64,000 bases of DNA, from NCBI GenBank assembly GCA_013420905.1, contig JAAXNY010000010.1:1426001-1490000 (forward strand). The letters are read 5' to 3'. Below, piece by piece: positions 25,733 to 39,971 of the stretch (positions are counted from its first letter, which is position 1; every line of letters begins with the position of its first letter). Source of the DNA: Collybia mongolica. Taxonomy: Eukaryota > Basidiomycota > Agaricomycetes > Agaricales > Clitocybaceae. The notes beneath the pieces were generated by a model, which ran no database searches, was not told where the DNA came from, and saw only the letters and a program-made list of their open reading frames with translations. The position numbers and the translations under genes are program-made.

Positions 25733-28700
25733 CTAATCTCGTTTGCTGAGTGCTTGCAATTGAACAAATTCATAGTAGTCTCCACGTTTACTGAGCAGCT
25801 GATCATGCGTGCCGGATTCGCTGACACGGCCTTCTTTGATAAAGTAACTGTTGGGAGCCATTCAACTTGAGTGGTGACAAAAATGACATGAGGATTTCGG
25901 CTTACATTCGGTCAGCGTTTTGGATCGTCGACAATCTGTGAGCAATCGCAATGGTCGTCCTCCCCTTTGCGGCTTGGTCGAGCGCCTCCTGCACGACTTT
26001 CTCGGAGTTGGAATCAAGAGCCGAAGTAGCCTACAAACTGTGTCAGTTTGTATGCCCGCCGCGTGGAATCAGTTAATAAACTTACCTCGTCCAGGAGAAG
26101 AACTTTCGGATTTCGGAGAAGAGCGCGAGCAATGGCAATACGTTCTAGAATGGAAATGAGGGGGCTGGTAGAGGACTGAATTTGTAGCACATACGCTTTT
26201 GTCCACCGGATAGCTGAGAGCCTTTTCCTCCAACCTCAGTTTCAAAGCCGCTGTTATAAAATTATGAGTGACGGAAACATGGCATGTATATGATTCAACG
26301 TACTCAGGTAGGGAAAGGATGAAGTCTAGGATATTGGCGTCGCGACAAGCTTTCTCGATCTCTTCTTGCGTAACCTCAGATTCAGGCTTGATGGCACCGA
26401 GCAAGATATTGAAGCGAACGGTTCCGGCATATAGAGTCGGTTCTTGGGAGACCAACGCAATTTGTTTGCGATATTCTTGGATGTTGAGATCAGTTATGAG
26501 TTGATCGTCAAGCTGCGGGGCTATTAGTATACCGGCGGGTAGTAGAGTTAAGGAACGTACGAAGACCTCTCCAGCCAAAGGGTCGTAGAAGCGCTCAATC
26601 AATTGGATGCTGAAGGATTATTAGTCAAAGCACGCATAGGCAGCCAAGTTGACTTACACAGTACTCTTTCCAGATCCACTGGCTCCAACCAAGGCAATAT
26701 ATGTGCCTGGTTCTACCTGGAATGACAGATCACGCAAAACACGTACACCTGGTCTGGTCGGGTATCGGAAATGGACATTTTCGAAGCGTATGTGGCCTTG
26801 AGCATTATCAGAGTCGATGGACTTGCCCTCCTTGGATTCGGCATCGATTTCCGGGACAGAGTCAATAAGTTTGATGATGTCAGAGCCTGCACCTCTAGCT
26901 GACGAGACGTCTGGCACAAAGGAAAATACATTCCCGGCTTGGATGGCACCAAAGGTCGTGCTCTGATGAGTTTATTAGAGTATGGTATACAACGGAGTGG
27001 GATCGCGACGCACCATAAGGCCAACAAAGAATTGGAAGGTGCCATACTCCTGTCTGGACACAAGGATAGAACCATACCAAAAGACAAGCGCGATGACGAA
27101 GAAGACGATGGACTGGGACAACGAATACAGAAGGTTACTCCAAATAGCGGTCCTGTTCGATTTTCGTAGGGGTTCCTCCAAACTCTGGCTGTAAAGGTTG
27201 CAACAATCATCCTCACGAGTGAGAGCGGCGACGGTACGGATAGAGGCAGCGGCTTCACATGCCAGTTGAGCTGAGCTCTCGTGAGCAGCCTTGTTGGATT
27301 GATCCTTGAGAACAACGACACGCTGATGAAACGTAGTTAGAAACTCATCTGTCGAAGGGATGATAATACTCACCAAGCGAATATAACCAGTTGATATAAG
27401 AAGAGGAGTACAGGCTTAGTCGGTCTATCAGGCCATATATCATAGCTCGAGTTACTATTCAACTCACCAATGCCAACAAGAGCCAATTTCCAAACAAAAG
27501 CGAGACCGATAACAGACCCTGCAATGATAGTGGCAATACTCTGGACAATGCTATGCACAAAGTTGATCCACGTTATTATCCTAGATTGGTAAGATTACTC
27601 ACGCTCCAAGGGTGACGCCGGCCAAGCCATTGACTTTCTGGGGGTTGTCACTGAGGTTTCCCGTCAAACTACCAGTCTGTTAAAGGCATAATCAGTTGGA
27701 ACCGTCTCGGAGAGGGGTATGTACCAACACTGTTCTGTTCCCTGTCGAAGAATTCGACTGAAAATGAGCTGTGAGTGCACGAACCAACTGAAGAGCTTGA
27801 ATGACGCACTGTCTTGCCGCAAGATGGCCTTGAAACTGAGTGACCTCAGTTTCGCTGTCAATTTTGCTGCAGCAGATGAGTATAAGTAGTTCTGCATGCC
27901 AATAGACATGGTAGCGATAATGGCAATGATGAAGAGCCTGAACGGCATTAGGTCAGTTCCAGTTGTTAGATGAGTTGAGCAAATTCACCATAGGGCGTTT
28001 CGGTCACCGTAAAAACGACGCAATGCCTTATCGTCATATGAGAACCCCTCAATACCTTTTGCATACACCACACCGAATGCAGGGTAGACCATACCGGTCA
28101 CTGAACAATCAGATTTATCAGCGACATAAAACAGTAAACTTCATAGCAAAACGCACTAGCTGCGAAGATACTGCCGTAGAAGTAACTGGTCCATCCCTCA
28201 CGGTTAAGCTTTCCCATACGCTTGAAGAGATAGAAAAGGCCATGCGCTCCATCCTTCTTATCGTTTCTCGCTGCTGTCTGACGTTTCTGCTCGAGAATTT
28301 CGCTGGCAAGAGAGTGACCAGTGTTCTTGCGCCCAAGAGGTACTTCCTCTCGAGCAGCTTTCTCCATGTCTTCGGCTTCCTCATCTGATTGAGGAGTGTC
28401 TGCAACGGACCCATCTTCGCTTTCTCTGAGTCTTTGGGCCTGAACGAGCCGTGCATAGGCACCATCGCGAGATAGAAGATCGTCATGGGAGCCATGCTCA
28501 AGGACGAGGCCTTCACCCATAACGTAAATGACGTCGGCATCCTTAATTGTCGAGAGACGATGTGCGATGGTGATTGTTGTGCGACCTAAGCGCATAGCAG
28601 TCAATGAAAGATCTTGGTGGAGATACAACACAAACACACCTGCCGCAGCCTTGTCCAATGCGTCCTGTACAATTCCTTCCGACTGAGTGTCCAAGGCGCT

Positions 28701-30874
28701 GGTAGCTTCGTCAAGCAATAAAATTCTCGGGTCGGAAACGATAGCCCGAGCGATGGCTATGCGTTGTTTCTGACCGCCAGAAAGTAAAAATCCACGTTCG
28801 CCGACGAGGGTGTCGTACCCGAGGGGTAACTTGGTAATGAAACCGTCGGCATTGGCCTTGATACAAGCTTCCTTGATCAAAACAAATTTCTTCTCCTCGT
28901 CAAGGTGCTCGAATTCCGTGTTGGTAAGACCGTGTGCAACATTGCCTTTGATTGTAGTTGCAAACAAGGTCGGTTCCTGGGAGACAAGACCAATTTGAGA
29001 CCGAAGCCACTTTACGTTCAAGTCCTTAATGCTGACACCATCGAGCTTCACCACGCCGGACGTAGGGTCGTAGAAGCGCTCAACCAAAGAAATAATAGTG
29101 GACTTTCCCGAACCAGAGGCGCCCACAAGCGCTGCGGTTTTGCCTGCACGGAAAGTGATGGAGATGCCATTCACAACCTGGACGTTTGGACGGGATGGGT
29201 AACTGAATTTGACCTCGTCTAGAGTGATTTCACCATCAACAGTCTTGGGCTTTTGGCCATCTGGGTTTGCGGAATCGATGTCCGGGACACGATCAATAGT
29301 TTGGTAAAGCTTGGCCGCAGCTCCACGACCGTGTGTGATTGCTGTAAGAAGATTAGATCAGCTCATGATATTAGATTGTTATTTACCTACCTTGCATTTC
29401 TGGAGCTAATAGCGCCAGTGAAAAGGAACCAATGAGGATGGCTAAAAATACGTTTACGACTATGCCAGGAGTAGCTAAAAGCACGTCAATAATTTGGTAT
29501 ATTACTCTGCCACGAAAAAAAAAATATACCATGGCCACTGTTAATGAGTGTGGTACCGAAGGAAAATGCTGTGAAATCATGAGTTGAGGCCAAAACGTCA
29601 GAAAAGTCTGAACTGACATAGAGCGTATGCAGAGTAGATAACGAAGAAAAATACAGCCAAACCCCCGCCGTGCCATACGGCGGCCTTGAGATCAACTTGG
29701 CGAGATTCATCGATGTGGGCGTCATAGAGCTTGGCGAGTGTGCTTTGAGTACCGAAGGCTTGAGCAGTACGAATTGTGGATATGACTTCTTCCGCCAAGC
29801 TTCCACCGTCAGCAACATGCTTGAGTGAAAGCCTATACCAGCCCGTTGTTATTAGGCCGTCATGAATAAAACATGAAACACCTACTGCATATAGGTCGAT
29901 ATAAATTTGTTCATAACTCCGCCAGTGATGGCGATGCAAGGCAAGATGGAGGAGAGAGCCAGCGCCAGACGCCATGACCGAATATAGGCGAGAATGAAAC
30001 CCGTCACAAAAGCAGCTAAGAAATTAACGACAAGTGCAACCTTCTCCGAGATACCTTGTTGTACCAAATCTGCAACCGATCGAATCAAAATGTAATTTGA
30101 AAGGCATCAACCTACTTACGTGTATCTGTCTGAATACGCGTTGCCACCTCTCCTGCACCAACATTGTCGAAAAACTGGATGTCCTGACGCAAAATGGCCT
30201 TGAGGTATCTCTCCCGTACGCGTTTCGCGTTGATCTCTCCAGTGTATACCCAGACATACATATAGAGGTATGTGCATACGAACATACCAACACCTGACAA
30301 CAGATTTGTTAGGTACCGAAGTTTGATGGAGAACGATACATACCGATATAGACCAAATAACTAGCGTCTAGAGCAGCAACCCTACGAAAGTTGGCAGCGA
30401 CGCCAGGAAGTTTATCAATTGCTTCTTGATCGCCTGCCGATGCTTTTATGACAGTGGTGCCGAAGACAACAAAGTCCTGAGTGAGGTTGCCAAAAAGCAA
30501 ACTCATTAAAGGCTAGAACCCAAATATGTAGATGAAGTACTCTGGCAAGTTCAATGACATACCTGGGCTGCACCTGCTGCAGCTGCAGCTATAAGGCCAA
30601 TGAAGTCTATAAAGAGCTCGAACTTGGTTGAAAACCTGAGATAGAGTCAGACGAATGTGCTGGCTGTATTCGACATAACTCACCGGAATAAGGCACTCAA
30701 TGAGACTGGAGTTATTTGCGCCTCTAATGCTTTGACCTCGGTGGAAACGTCAGCATTTTTTTGATCGCTGACGGGCTTCGCCGCCCTTTTGCGAGCAAAA
30801 AAGCCGCCCTTAGGTTTGGTATCCTCAAAGATGGTGGCCTTTTCGTCTGCGGTGCTTGGGCGGGTGTCAGACAT
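25733..30874 (-). CDS. Full-size ABCB transporter (P-glycoprotein/MDR type)
   Basis: ATP-driven exporter of the ABCB class with the order TM domain, NBD, TM domain, NBD, roughly 1,300 aa from many small exons. NBD1 has Walker [11 protein letters not shown]-loop SQEPTLF, signature LSGGQKQR, Walker [13 protein letters not shown] and the H-loop IAHRLST. NBD2 repeats all of them ([24 protein letters not shown] with the intron inside [21 protein letters not shown]). The linker between halves is acidic. The N-terminus is a basic, Lys-rich cytosolic segment ([15 protein letters not shown]). The start ATG is at 30874; the stop follows the AL-SKRD end. Such transporters often export drugs or pheromones; the substrate here is not known. 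Divergent from the AGC-kinase gene across a 1.2-kb region. Confidence 0.93.
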
Positions 30875-32119
30875 GGCCGGAACAAGCACTAAGAGTGGTC
30901 GTTCACTCCAGAGAGGAAAGTGAAAAAGAGTGAATGAAGAACAAGTGGAAGAACGTCGAACGTATGGGGAGCTTGGCAGTCATGCAGTGGACCACTTATA
31001 ACAACGGACCGCGGCGCGCGGGATCGTAATCCGGCTTATGCTCACACACAAATGGCCCGTAACTCACATCTTATCTCATCAGCTTACATAATAACCTGTC
31101 CCAGACTTGGTCTATATTTGATCGTTCCTCAACGTCATCTCTGCGACTACGAGCATAGCATACGAAATGGGATGTGTTCATCGTTTCACTAGGGTTTCGC
31201 CTGTGTCTCACGCGTCCTGGATGACCTTTTGCGTGCCCTTTGTCCCCTTATTCACTTCCACTGTAAGCCGAAATGCTGTGGTCCGTGTTCATAGGCTCGG
31301 ACGTTAACGAGTATGCCACTCACATGAGTCATTGACCAAAGTGGCGTGGGTTTCTCGGAAGCCCTGTGCAGCTTCTCGAGCGGCTGCAGTCTGACTCAGT
31401 CTTGACTTTGTTCAAGCCATCGCGGCTGATTCGCAACTGTTATGTAGTCCAATTTGTCTCTGACTGATCAAGGGTTCATGCAGGGTCATTTTACTGCTTT
31501 GAACAAAAATCAAAATTCCCCGATGTTATGATTATCTCAAAACAAGATTATCTTGATGAAAAACGTGACTGGTCCGACTTGAAAGCTTGACTATCCTGAC
31601 CCATAGTCACGGTGACTTGTACAACACTGAAACTGGGAACGAATTAACTCGGCCACACCTGTTGTGGCATGGGGTTAACATTCGACTACTGATAGAATGG
31701 GGCCTTCAATCGGGCTGATCTCCGCAGTATCGTGATACTTTGACTGGAGAGATCTTGATATAATTAGGGTGGTCTTGGGAGTTGAGTGAAGGCGTGTGTG
31801 CGACACTCCGTGAAAAAAGTGACCAAAGATCTTTGTATTCACTAGTAATATCCTCATCTACACCTGCGGCACAGAGGCTTCATAGGAAAATGTACCGCTC
31901 GCACATAGCAACGCTATTTATTGTCAAGTTACCAAAATATTATGTCAACTAGGTGTAACCGAAAGCATGTTGCCTGGGCTTATACGTCCGAACCGTCGCT
32001 GTCGCCGCTTTCCCCCTTATTTTCCCCCTCACTGAATCAGCCTCTCTCAGAAAGCTGGCTTTCGAACCACATATAACATTCCAAGCTTCCACTCTTTCAA
32101 TACACAAACCTACCACAGA
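30875..32119. promoter_or_regulatory. 1.2-kb intergenic region, ABC transporter and AGC kinase
   Basis: The longest gene-free stretch in the window. It contains a GC-rich patch with nested palindromes (GGACCGCGGCGCGCGGG, about 31005-31021) next to the transporter, and C-rich CCCCCTT/CCCCCTC motifs at about 32012-32029 upstream of the kinase; the latter resemble yeast stress-response (CCCCT) elements by sequence only. A short open frame on the minus strand at 31675-31857 has no domain and looks accidental. No transposon remnant is recognised. Confidence 0.45.
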
Positions 32120-34295
<2,176 letters not shown>

Positions 34296-34665
34296 ACATT
34301 CATAAGGTTTTTGGTTTTTAATCTTTGGTATTTACCCCGATTCACTCCTTGTCTCGGTCTTTCTATTACGCCTGCCACCACTCGCTCTCGGATAATTTGC
34401 TTTGTAGATTATATCGCCGTCATGCTCGGCATCCTCTCATTAATTATTAATTGTTACATAGTTTGTAGTCCCTTCGTTCATACAACTTCAAAGTACGGTG
34501 CACTCCACGTCTAGGCCGTTACTTATGTACACCGGAAACTAGGCCGTAATTTCTATCTTATCGTTTATCTACAATATCGGGGTAGCCGGGAATATTCGGA
34601 CCGTTGATGATGCACGTGGAAATTATACCAGCTGACCGTCAATGATTATAAGATGATATAATCGT
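34296..34665. other. Intergenic, kinase 3' end and G-patch promoter
   Basis: 370 bp; AT-rich in places. No gene recognised. Confidence 0.35.
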
Positions 34666-35874
34666 ATGGATGTGCTCACTACACTATTCATGGCGACTGA
34701 GAGCTATACCATTTACTCTCGATACGACCCTCTAGAGCGCAAAAACCTTGAGCATAATACTGGTCAACTCGAAGAACTTAATCCTGACTTTGCATGGGAA
34801 TCAAACGAATATTTGATCCCTCAGCATCGACGGCCACCACCGCATTTCATCCCAGCGACAACGCCTCTCGATAGGTGGGGGAATGAGCCCCTAGACAAGC
34901 ATCTCCCAGAAAATACATGCTCAGAAAACTCTTCCATGGGAAACCACCTCTCTGTGTGGTACCGATCTTTGACTAGCAAGAGAGAAGCTAAGCCATTCGT
35001 AGCTAAACTGCCTGAAGGCTCGGAGGAAATGGATACCTCACGCATCACCTCATTTAAAGCCGGGGAGAAAAAAAACAAGAATAATTGGTTCATTATGAAA
35101 GCACTTCACTCCCAAGAGGCGTTACCATCCTCACCTAATCCTAGCCTTGCTGACATCATTGCTCGAGACCCACCTCCGATGCCAACCGAGGAAAGATACA
35201 AGCCACCTGTCTGGCTTGAAATAAGTCCTTCTAATAAAGGTTATGAGATGCTGCAAAAGAGCGGCTGGAGTGAAGGAGAGCCACTCGGCCCAGACGTCGT
35301 TCGTCGCCCCCAACATCTGCAAGGCCAGATGATTAAGCTCGGTGGTCCGGAGAGCAACAATAGAAGGAAGGCCAGGGAAGATCCCATCAAGGTCAAGAAT
35401 GAAGTGGTAGAGTCGAAGTGGGGGGGCTACGAAGATGTGTGTGAGCTACGAGAGGTGGAAATCATTGACTTGACATTGTCGGATTCGAATCCTGAGGACG
35501 AAGACGATCCAAGTCCCACTCCAGGCACCTCTAAAACTGAAGAACATATTGCCGCGGAACGTACACTACACCCGAAACCACCACCGGCACACTCTTCTGC
35601 AAAAAACAGTCGGACAGCCCTTCTTACACCTATTGCTACTGTGCTTAAGTCTGACCGACTCGGTATTGGCCTCAAGGCAAAGGCTGTAGGTCCATTTAAG
35701 GCCTCTCAGAAACGTATAACGCACAATGCTGCCGCTCTGGCAGCCCACGTAAGAGCAGCCGAAGAGAGGCAGAAGCGCAAGCGATTACTCGGTCGAGGAA
35801 AAAGGGGTTTAGCGACATGGCGAAGAGGGGAGGAGTTAGAGAGGAAAAGATTGTTGGCCTATCTTAACAATTAA
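34666..35874 (+). CDS. G-patch protein with a split G-patch
   Basis: Single-exon protein of 402 aa (or 394 aa from the second ATG at 34690). The G-patch begins at residue 192 as GYEMLQKSGWSEGEPLGP and its usual end, with the Pro-Ile and final Gly-Leu, is found about 130 residues further as TPIATVLKSDRLGIGLKAK (from about residue 321). Between them lies a charged, low-complexity insert with acidic runs (EDEDDPSPTPG). The final part is strongly basic (RKRLLGRGKRGLATWRRGEE). G-patch proteins recruit and activate DEAH-box RNA helicases. The exact subfamily is not recognised. It is convergent with the F-box gene. Absence of introns is unusual for this window. Confidence 0.8.
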   Translation: MDVLTTLFMATESYTIYSRYDPLERKNLEHNTGQLEELNPDFAWESNEYLIPQHRRPPPHFIPATTPLDRWGNEPLDKHLPENTCSENSSMGNHLSVWYRSLTSKREAKPFVAKLPEGSEEMDTSRITSFKAGEKKNKNNWFIMKALHSQEALPSSPNPSLADIIARDPPPMPTEERYKPPVWLEISPSNKGYEMLQKSGWSEGEPLGPDVVRRPQHLQGQMIKLGGPESNNRRKAREDPIKVKNEVVESKWGGYEDVCELREVEIIDLTLSDSNPEDEDDPSPTPGTSKTEEHIAAERTLHPKPPPAHSSAKNSRTALLTPIATVLKSDRLGIGLKAKAVGPFKASQKRITHNAAALAAHVRAAEERQKRKRLLGRGKRGLATWRRGEELERKRLLAYLNN

Positions 35875-36061
35875 GCTCATGAGAAACATCTCGCCACGGA
35901 CTCAAGTCGCTAGGATCTATTTACGGGTGAGCAATGCTCCCATTTTTGTCCAAGGATGTGTCATTGCACGCTTTCGATAAAAGTTATAGATCGAATAAAG
36001 AGATTGTGGGGGTATAGTGGAAATGCAGTAAATCAGAGTCGATCTCGGGAAGGTGTTCTAG

Positions 36062-37874
36062 TCACGGCATAATTGGTTCACCCCAAACACCTTTCGATGG
36101 CTCGCATTTGACGTCAGCAACATACATCCTCAACCACTGGACCATTTCCTTGCTTATCTGGTTACACCTTGTCACGTCAATGGCGCGGAGACGCTGGGGG
36201 CCAAGAAAGACACTGGGTGGACCTTTTCTGGAAACATGATGGACTTTGGAGCGTGCATGCGCTGCGGCGGCTGCGGAAGCAGACGAAGTGATGGACATAG
36301 GTGAGCTATGGTACCGTGCATAGGCGTGCGGGTTCGCAGGCAGACGAGACTCGATGAATATGCGAAGAGAATCCCAGTCGAGCGCAGTACATCCATCGAT
36401 GGTGAGAGCTTCCAGCCTAGGACATATCCAAGGCTGTGTAGTTGAAAAACCCTTTCAAATGAATACAGTCAATTATTTATTCAAGAATGAAGGATTGGTC
36501 TTCGCACCTTCAAAAGGTTAGGCGATGCATCCTCTACGTCCACCAATTCAAGAGTGACAAGGGAGGGCAACCGGCGGAGGAGGTTCACAAACTTCATCTC
36601 GTTAAATAGGCATGTTTCGATTCGTAAATGGCTCAGAGGGAGTCGTGTCAGAGCTTGAATGTAGAGGAGTTGAAGTACTGATGTTACATTCTCCAAGTAA
36701 CACAACTCCAGAGACTCTAGGTTGGGGAAACTTATCTGGCCCATCAGTTGCCGCGTTAAACCAATGCCGGCATAATAAAAGGATATTTTACGAAGCTGTC
36801 GGAGATGAACAGTTTTCGGAAGTGATGGTGAGTCGAACTCATCCGAGCGCACAACACACAAATCAGAGTCAACGTTTGACATGTTCCGCAATGCAAATTC
36901 CTCTAGCTCGGGGCACTGACGAAGGATATCTAATAATGTGTTGGCTGACGGTGTGAAGCCGTTAAAATATCCGCCAAGCTTGAGAACACGAAGGCGAGAT
37001 ACGAGCCTGTGGTCCCAGCCGAAATTGAAGGAAGTCAGAGAGCAGGACTGGAGTCGAGGTGTATGGCCGTTAAAGAGGGGAAGTGGCGGGCTTGAATAAC
37101 GATCATCCTGCATCGAGTGAAAGATCCGGATAGAAAGTGTCTCAAGGAGAGGCGCATCTTCCTGGCAGCGCAAAAGGGCCGCATGTGCCTGAGGCCGATT
37201 CGGAACGCTGAGCCGAAACGATTTCGTCCTCCGTATTGCTGGGCGTATAAGATCCATCGCACGAATTACTTGCTCGGTTATACTTGTGGCGTAATCCATG
37301 CGTGGTCCAAAATTGATAGTAATGTCAAGGGGGCACGACTTCGAGCGCTCGAGTTTCCGCCGTGCCTTATCCAACGAATCATGGGGACTTACGGAAATCT
37401 TGGCCCACAAGATCGGCGTATTCAAAGCCACCTCGGACCAGTACCGACTGCAAAAACTCCTATTTAGTGCTCGGGCGGGACTCGTTCAAATAATACGCCT
37501 CACCAAACAAGCATCAAGGTCGAAACCATCACAGGATTCTCATCCCCTATTCCCAATATTCCCATGACGAAGATTGATGATAAGAGCTCACTTGGAAGGC
37601 GCACGACGGGTGACTGCAAACGGACTGCTTGCTCTAACTGTGATTCAAGCTCGCGTCGTTGGCTCGTCAACGATGCCATCTTCGAGTCAAGTGCGTTGAT
37701 AGCCTCGCGCAGATGGTGTATTGATACATTGGGTGTGCTCCAAGAAATTTGAACATCATCACTAGGAGCATGTCCCTTTGGAGACGAAGGTTTACTGCTA
37801 TTGATCGAGTGCTTTCGAGTCCTTCTGTTCGACGTGAAGGCGCTAGCAGGGATGCGAGCAGGGAAGGTCGACAT
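36062..37874 (-). CDS. F-box-like protein with leucine-rich region
   Basis: 566 aa from exons 37504-37874, 36508-37447 and 36062-36451, introns 37448-37503 and 36452-36507 (56 bp each), all in frame. After a Ser/Lys-rich start comes a coiled segment (EAINALDSKMASLTSQRRE) and an F-box-like motif: VRLPSELLSSIFVMGI, then VCRYWSEVALNTPILWAKI (first Cys formed at the intron). The rest is an irregular LRR-like solenoid, for example LRVLKLGGYF, LEEFALRNMSN and LRKISFYYAGIG. This layout is that of the expanded agaricomycete F-box family, of which individual targets are unknown. The C-terminus is a short Ser/Ala-rich stretch followed by a conserved end (SVFLGPQRLRAIDVTRCN). Confidence 0.85.
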
Positions 37875-38615
37875 CAAGTTGGTTGAAAGAGGGAGGAAGT
37901 GATTGGCGTCGTAGTCCCGTTGTTTGAACGGGTTAAATACTGGAATGTACCAGATTGTCCCTTCGACACAGCACTAACTCGTTTTGGAAGAAGCGACGGG
38001 CTAGTTGACCCCGCGTTCCCTGTTGGGCATGGTCGGCTTCACTATCGTTCCGAAGTTGATCACAGTGGACGCACTTTATATCCTGTGTAGTGGACTCGAA
38101 TCCGACGGGCGTACAGGGACCTGTGAGGAATTTACGATATTGTGGAAGTCAACACTTCCCAGCTTATAAAGGGTTGGGAGATCGCGTATTGATAAAGATG
38201 TTCCTGCCCAAAGCACTCCCCTTGTGTTGCGTCTCTGCACGAGGCGCAAAGCATGCCGAGGTCTCATTCACAGCGGAGCAATGTATCCAGAAACGCCTGG
38301 AGGCTTGATGGGTGACCTGCAACGTGGGATAATATAATGAGCATCTCTAACACGAGGGAGACAACGAGGCGAGTTCACTGCAAAATTCGCGATTGTTTTC
38401 CTGCTCGAACTCAGGGTCAAACCGTTCACTTGGGTCAGCCGTGCCATAAGAATGACCGCGCAAAGTACCGGCGATAAGCGTGTACAAATCCATTTAGTCG
38501 ATTGGCAAAGACTGCTGCTTCGATTTCGCAACTAGGTCATTATATTGTAAAGGGCACATCAGAATATAATGGGATACATGGCAGTCATCTATGATAAAAA
38601 TATCCTAGCCAACTG
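37875..38615. other. 741-bp intergenic, no gene recognised
   Basis: Between the F-box gene start and the PQ-loop gene stop, both on the minus strand. Small open frames on both strands here have no recognisable domain and no splice pattern. No repeat or tRNA seen. Confidence 0.35.
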
Positions 38616-39784
38616 TCATCCTAAAGAGGGCGTTCGGTCTGCCGAGCGATAGTAGAAGACTTGACAGAGGACCTAATACAAAACCCGGCATGGAAAAGTA
38701 GGTGTCAGTACGCAGCTGATTGGTAACAACCTTTCCACTGACGAAGGCATCTAGAAAAACTGTTAAGGCACTGCCTATGATAAATTACGAATGAGTCCGT
38801 TAGTAACGGGCGTGAGAGTCGAGAGCTACCGAAAGTACCTGCTAGCCAGCCAGCGTTTATTAAAAGATATTTTTCGTCCGTGCTCTTGGCACATATCGAC
38901 CATGCATATGTGACGTTCCCGAAAATGGCAAAGAAAAAGAGCGCTGGAGATAGTCCTTCACAGCGTGATTTAAAATTCTTGACTGAAATTACGATAAGTA
39001 GGTTTCTAGAGCTCCATCAGATGTGGACGAACAAATTTGTGGGATTCTAGCCCCTAACTGTTGATAGGCTTGTTTAGCCATTCCTCTGCGACGTACGATT
39101 AGAAATACATACATAAGCTAAAGCACTTGTCCAACCCAGGACTTGAACCTCCAAGCGTAAATCCCCTTGAGGCGGAGAGGGGGACTTGTCCAGTGGAACA
39201 TTGCCTATCGACCATGTGATAACTCCCACTGCGAAAACAAACAAGAGTGCTACGGTGTAACGGATGAGTAAAAGGGCGATTGGGATTTCCTGTCGCACCC
39301 GGCGGTTGCCGGTCCAGAGAGGTTCATGTTCGGGAGATAGACGGCCTCGTTTCCAGCGATAATAGTAGATTTGACTGAACAAAGTGAAATCGCACAGCGT
39401 GTACTGCAAGATATTCATTGACTATTAAAGTTGACAGCGGCGCGGACTCACATAGAGAGCGAGAATTATAACCGTTGGTAAGAGCCCCCCTATTACAGCA
39501 CCCAGCAGATTACACAGGTCGCCAATAAGCCATATAACCACGAAAAGGACGCTCAAGCCTTCGCCCGATTGAAGAGTAAAGTTTTCGTAGATCTGTGGCG
39601 AAAAGACGACAATCCTGGTTTTGATAGACACGCTCAACGTTAAGTCTGATTGAGCCGGGCTTAGCCACTCACCAACAGGCAATTGACACCCAGCCGAGCT
39701 AGCTCGGTATGACTATTATTTGGCCTCATTTTTATAAGGAGGAAAGACAAGACGCACAATACTACTCAAGCTGTCATTTGACAT
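38616..39784 (-). CDS. PQ-loop membrane transporter (Ypq/Rtc2 type)
   Basis: Seven-helix protein of the PQ-loop family; fungal Ypq proteins export basic amino acids from the vacuole. The first PQ motif is in WIVVFSPQIYENF; the second is GARIPQIFKNFKSRCEGLSP with its Phe formed across an intron. Helices are evident, for example SVLFVVIWLIGDLCNLLGAV, GLLPTVIILAL and LFFFAIFGNVTYAW. The short first exon (39784 downwards; MSNDSLSSI) is followed by a GTGCGT intron ending CGAGCTAG; only this join gives LGWVSIACW before the PQ motif. Stop at 38616-38618. The start is 187 bp from PHB2, divergent. Confidence 0.85.
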
Positions 39785-39971
39785 ATTGCTTTTTTCGAAT
39801 TGGGCCGTTGGCGATGTTACCAACGTCCTTAACTAAAAGGTCAATTGTCGGACCTGAAATGACTCGGACCTGGTAAGTAAAACCCGCTGTGACTGTGTCA
39901 CGGTCACGGGGTTTCGACTGTGGTTTTGTGAATTTGAGTCTCCTGCCTATTCACATCAACTCGACTCTGCA
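39785..39971. promoter_or_regulatory. Divergent promoter, PQ-loop gene and PHB2
   Basis: 187 bp between two start codons. Contains GTCACGGTCACGG near 39898, a short repeated motif of unknown meaning. Confidence 0.35.

Noticed and set aside
31675..31857. 60-codon minus-strand open frame
   Set aside because: No domain, no start context, and it lies in AT-rich intergenic sequence.
38076..38531. Short minus-strand open frames between the F-box and PQ-loop genes
   Set aside because: Cys/Arg-rich random-looking translation with no family match and no plausible splice sites.
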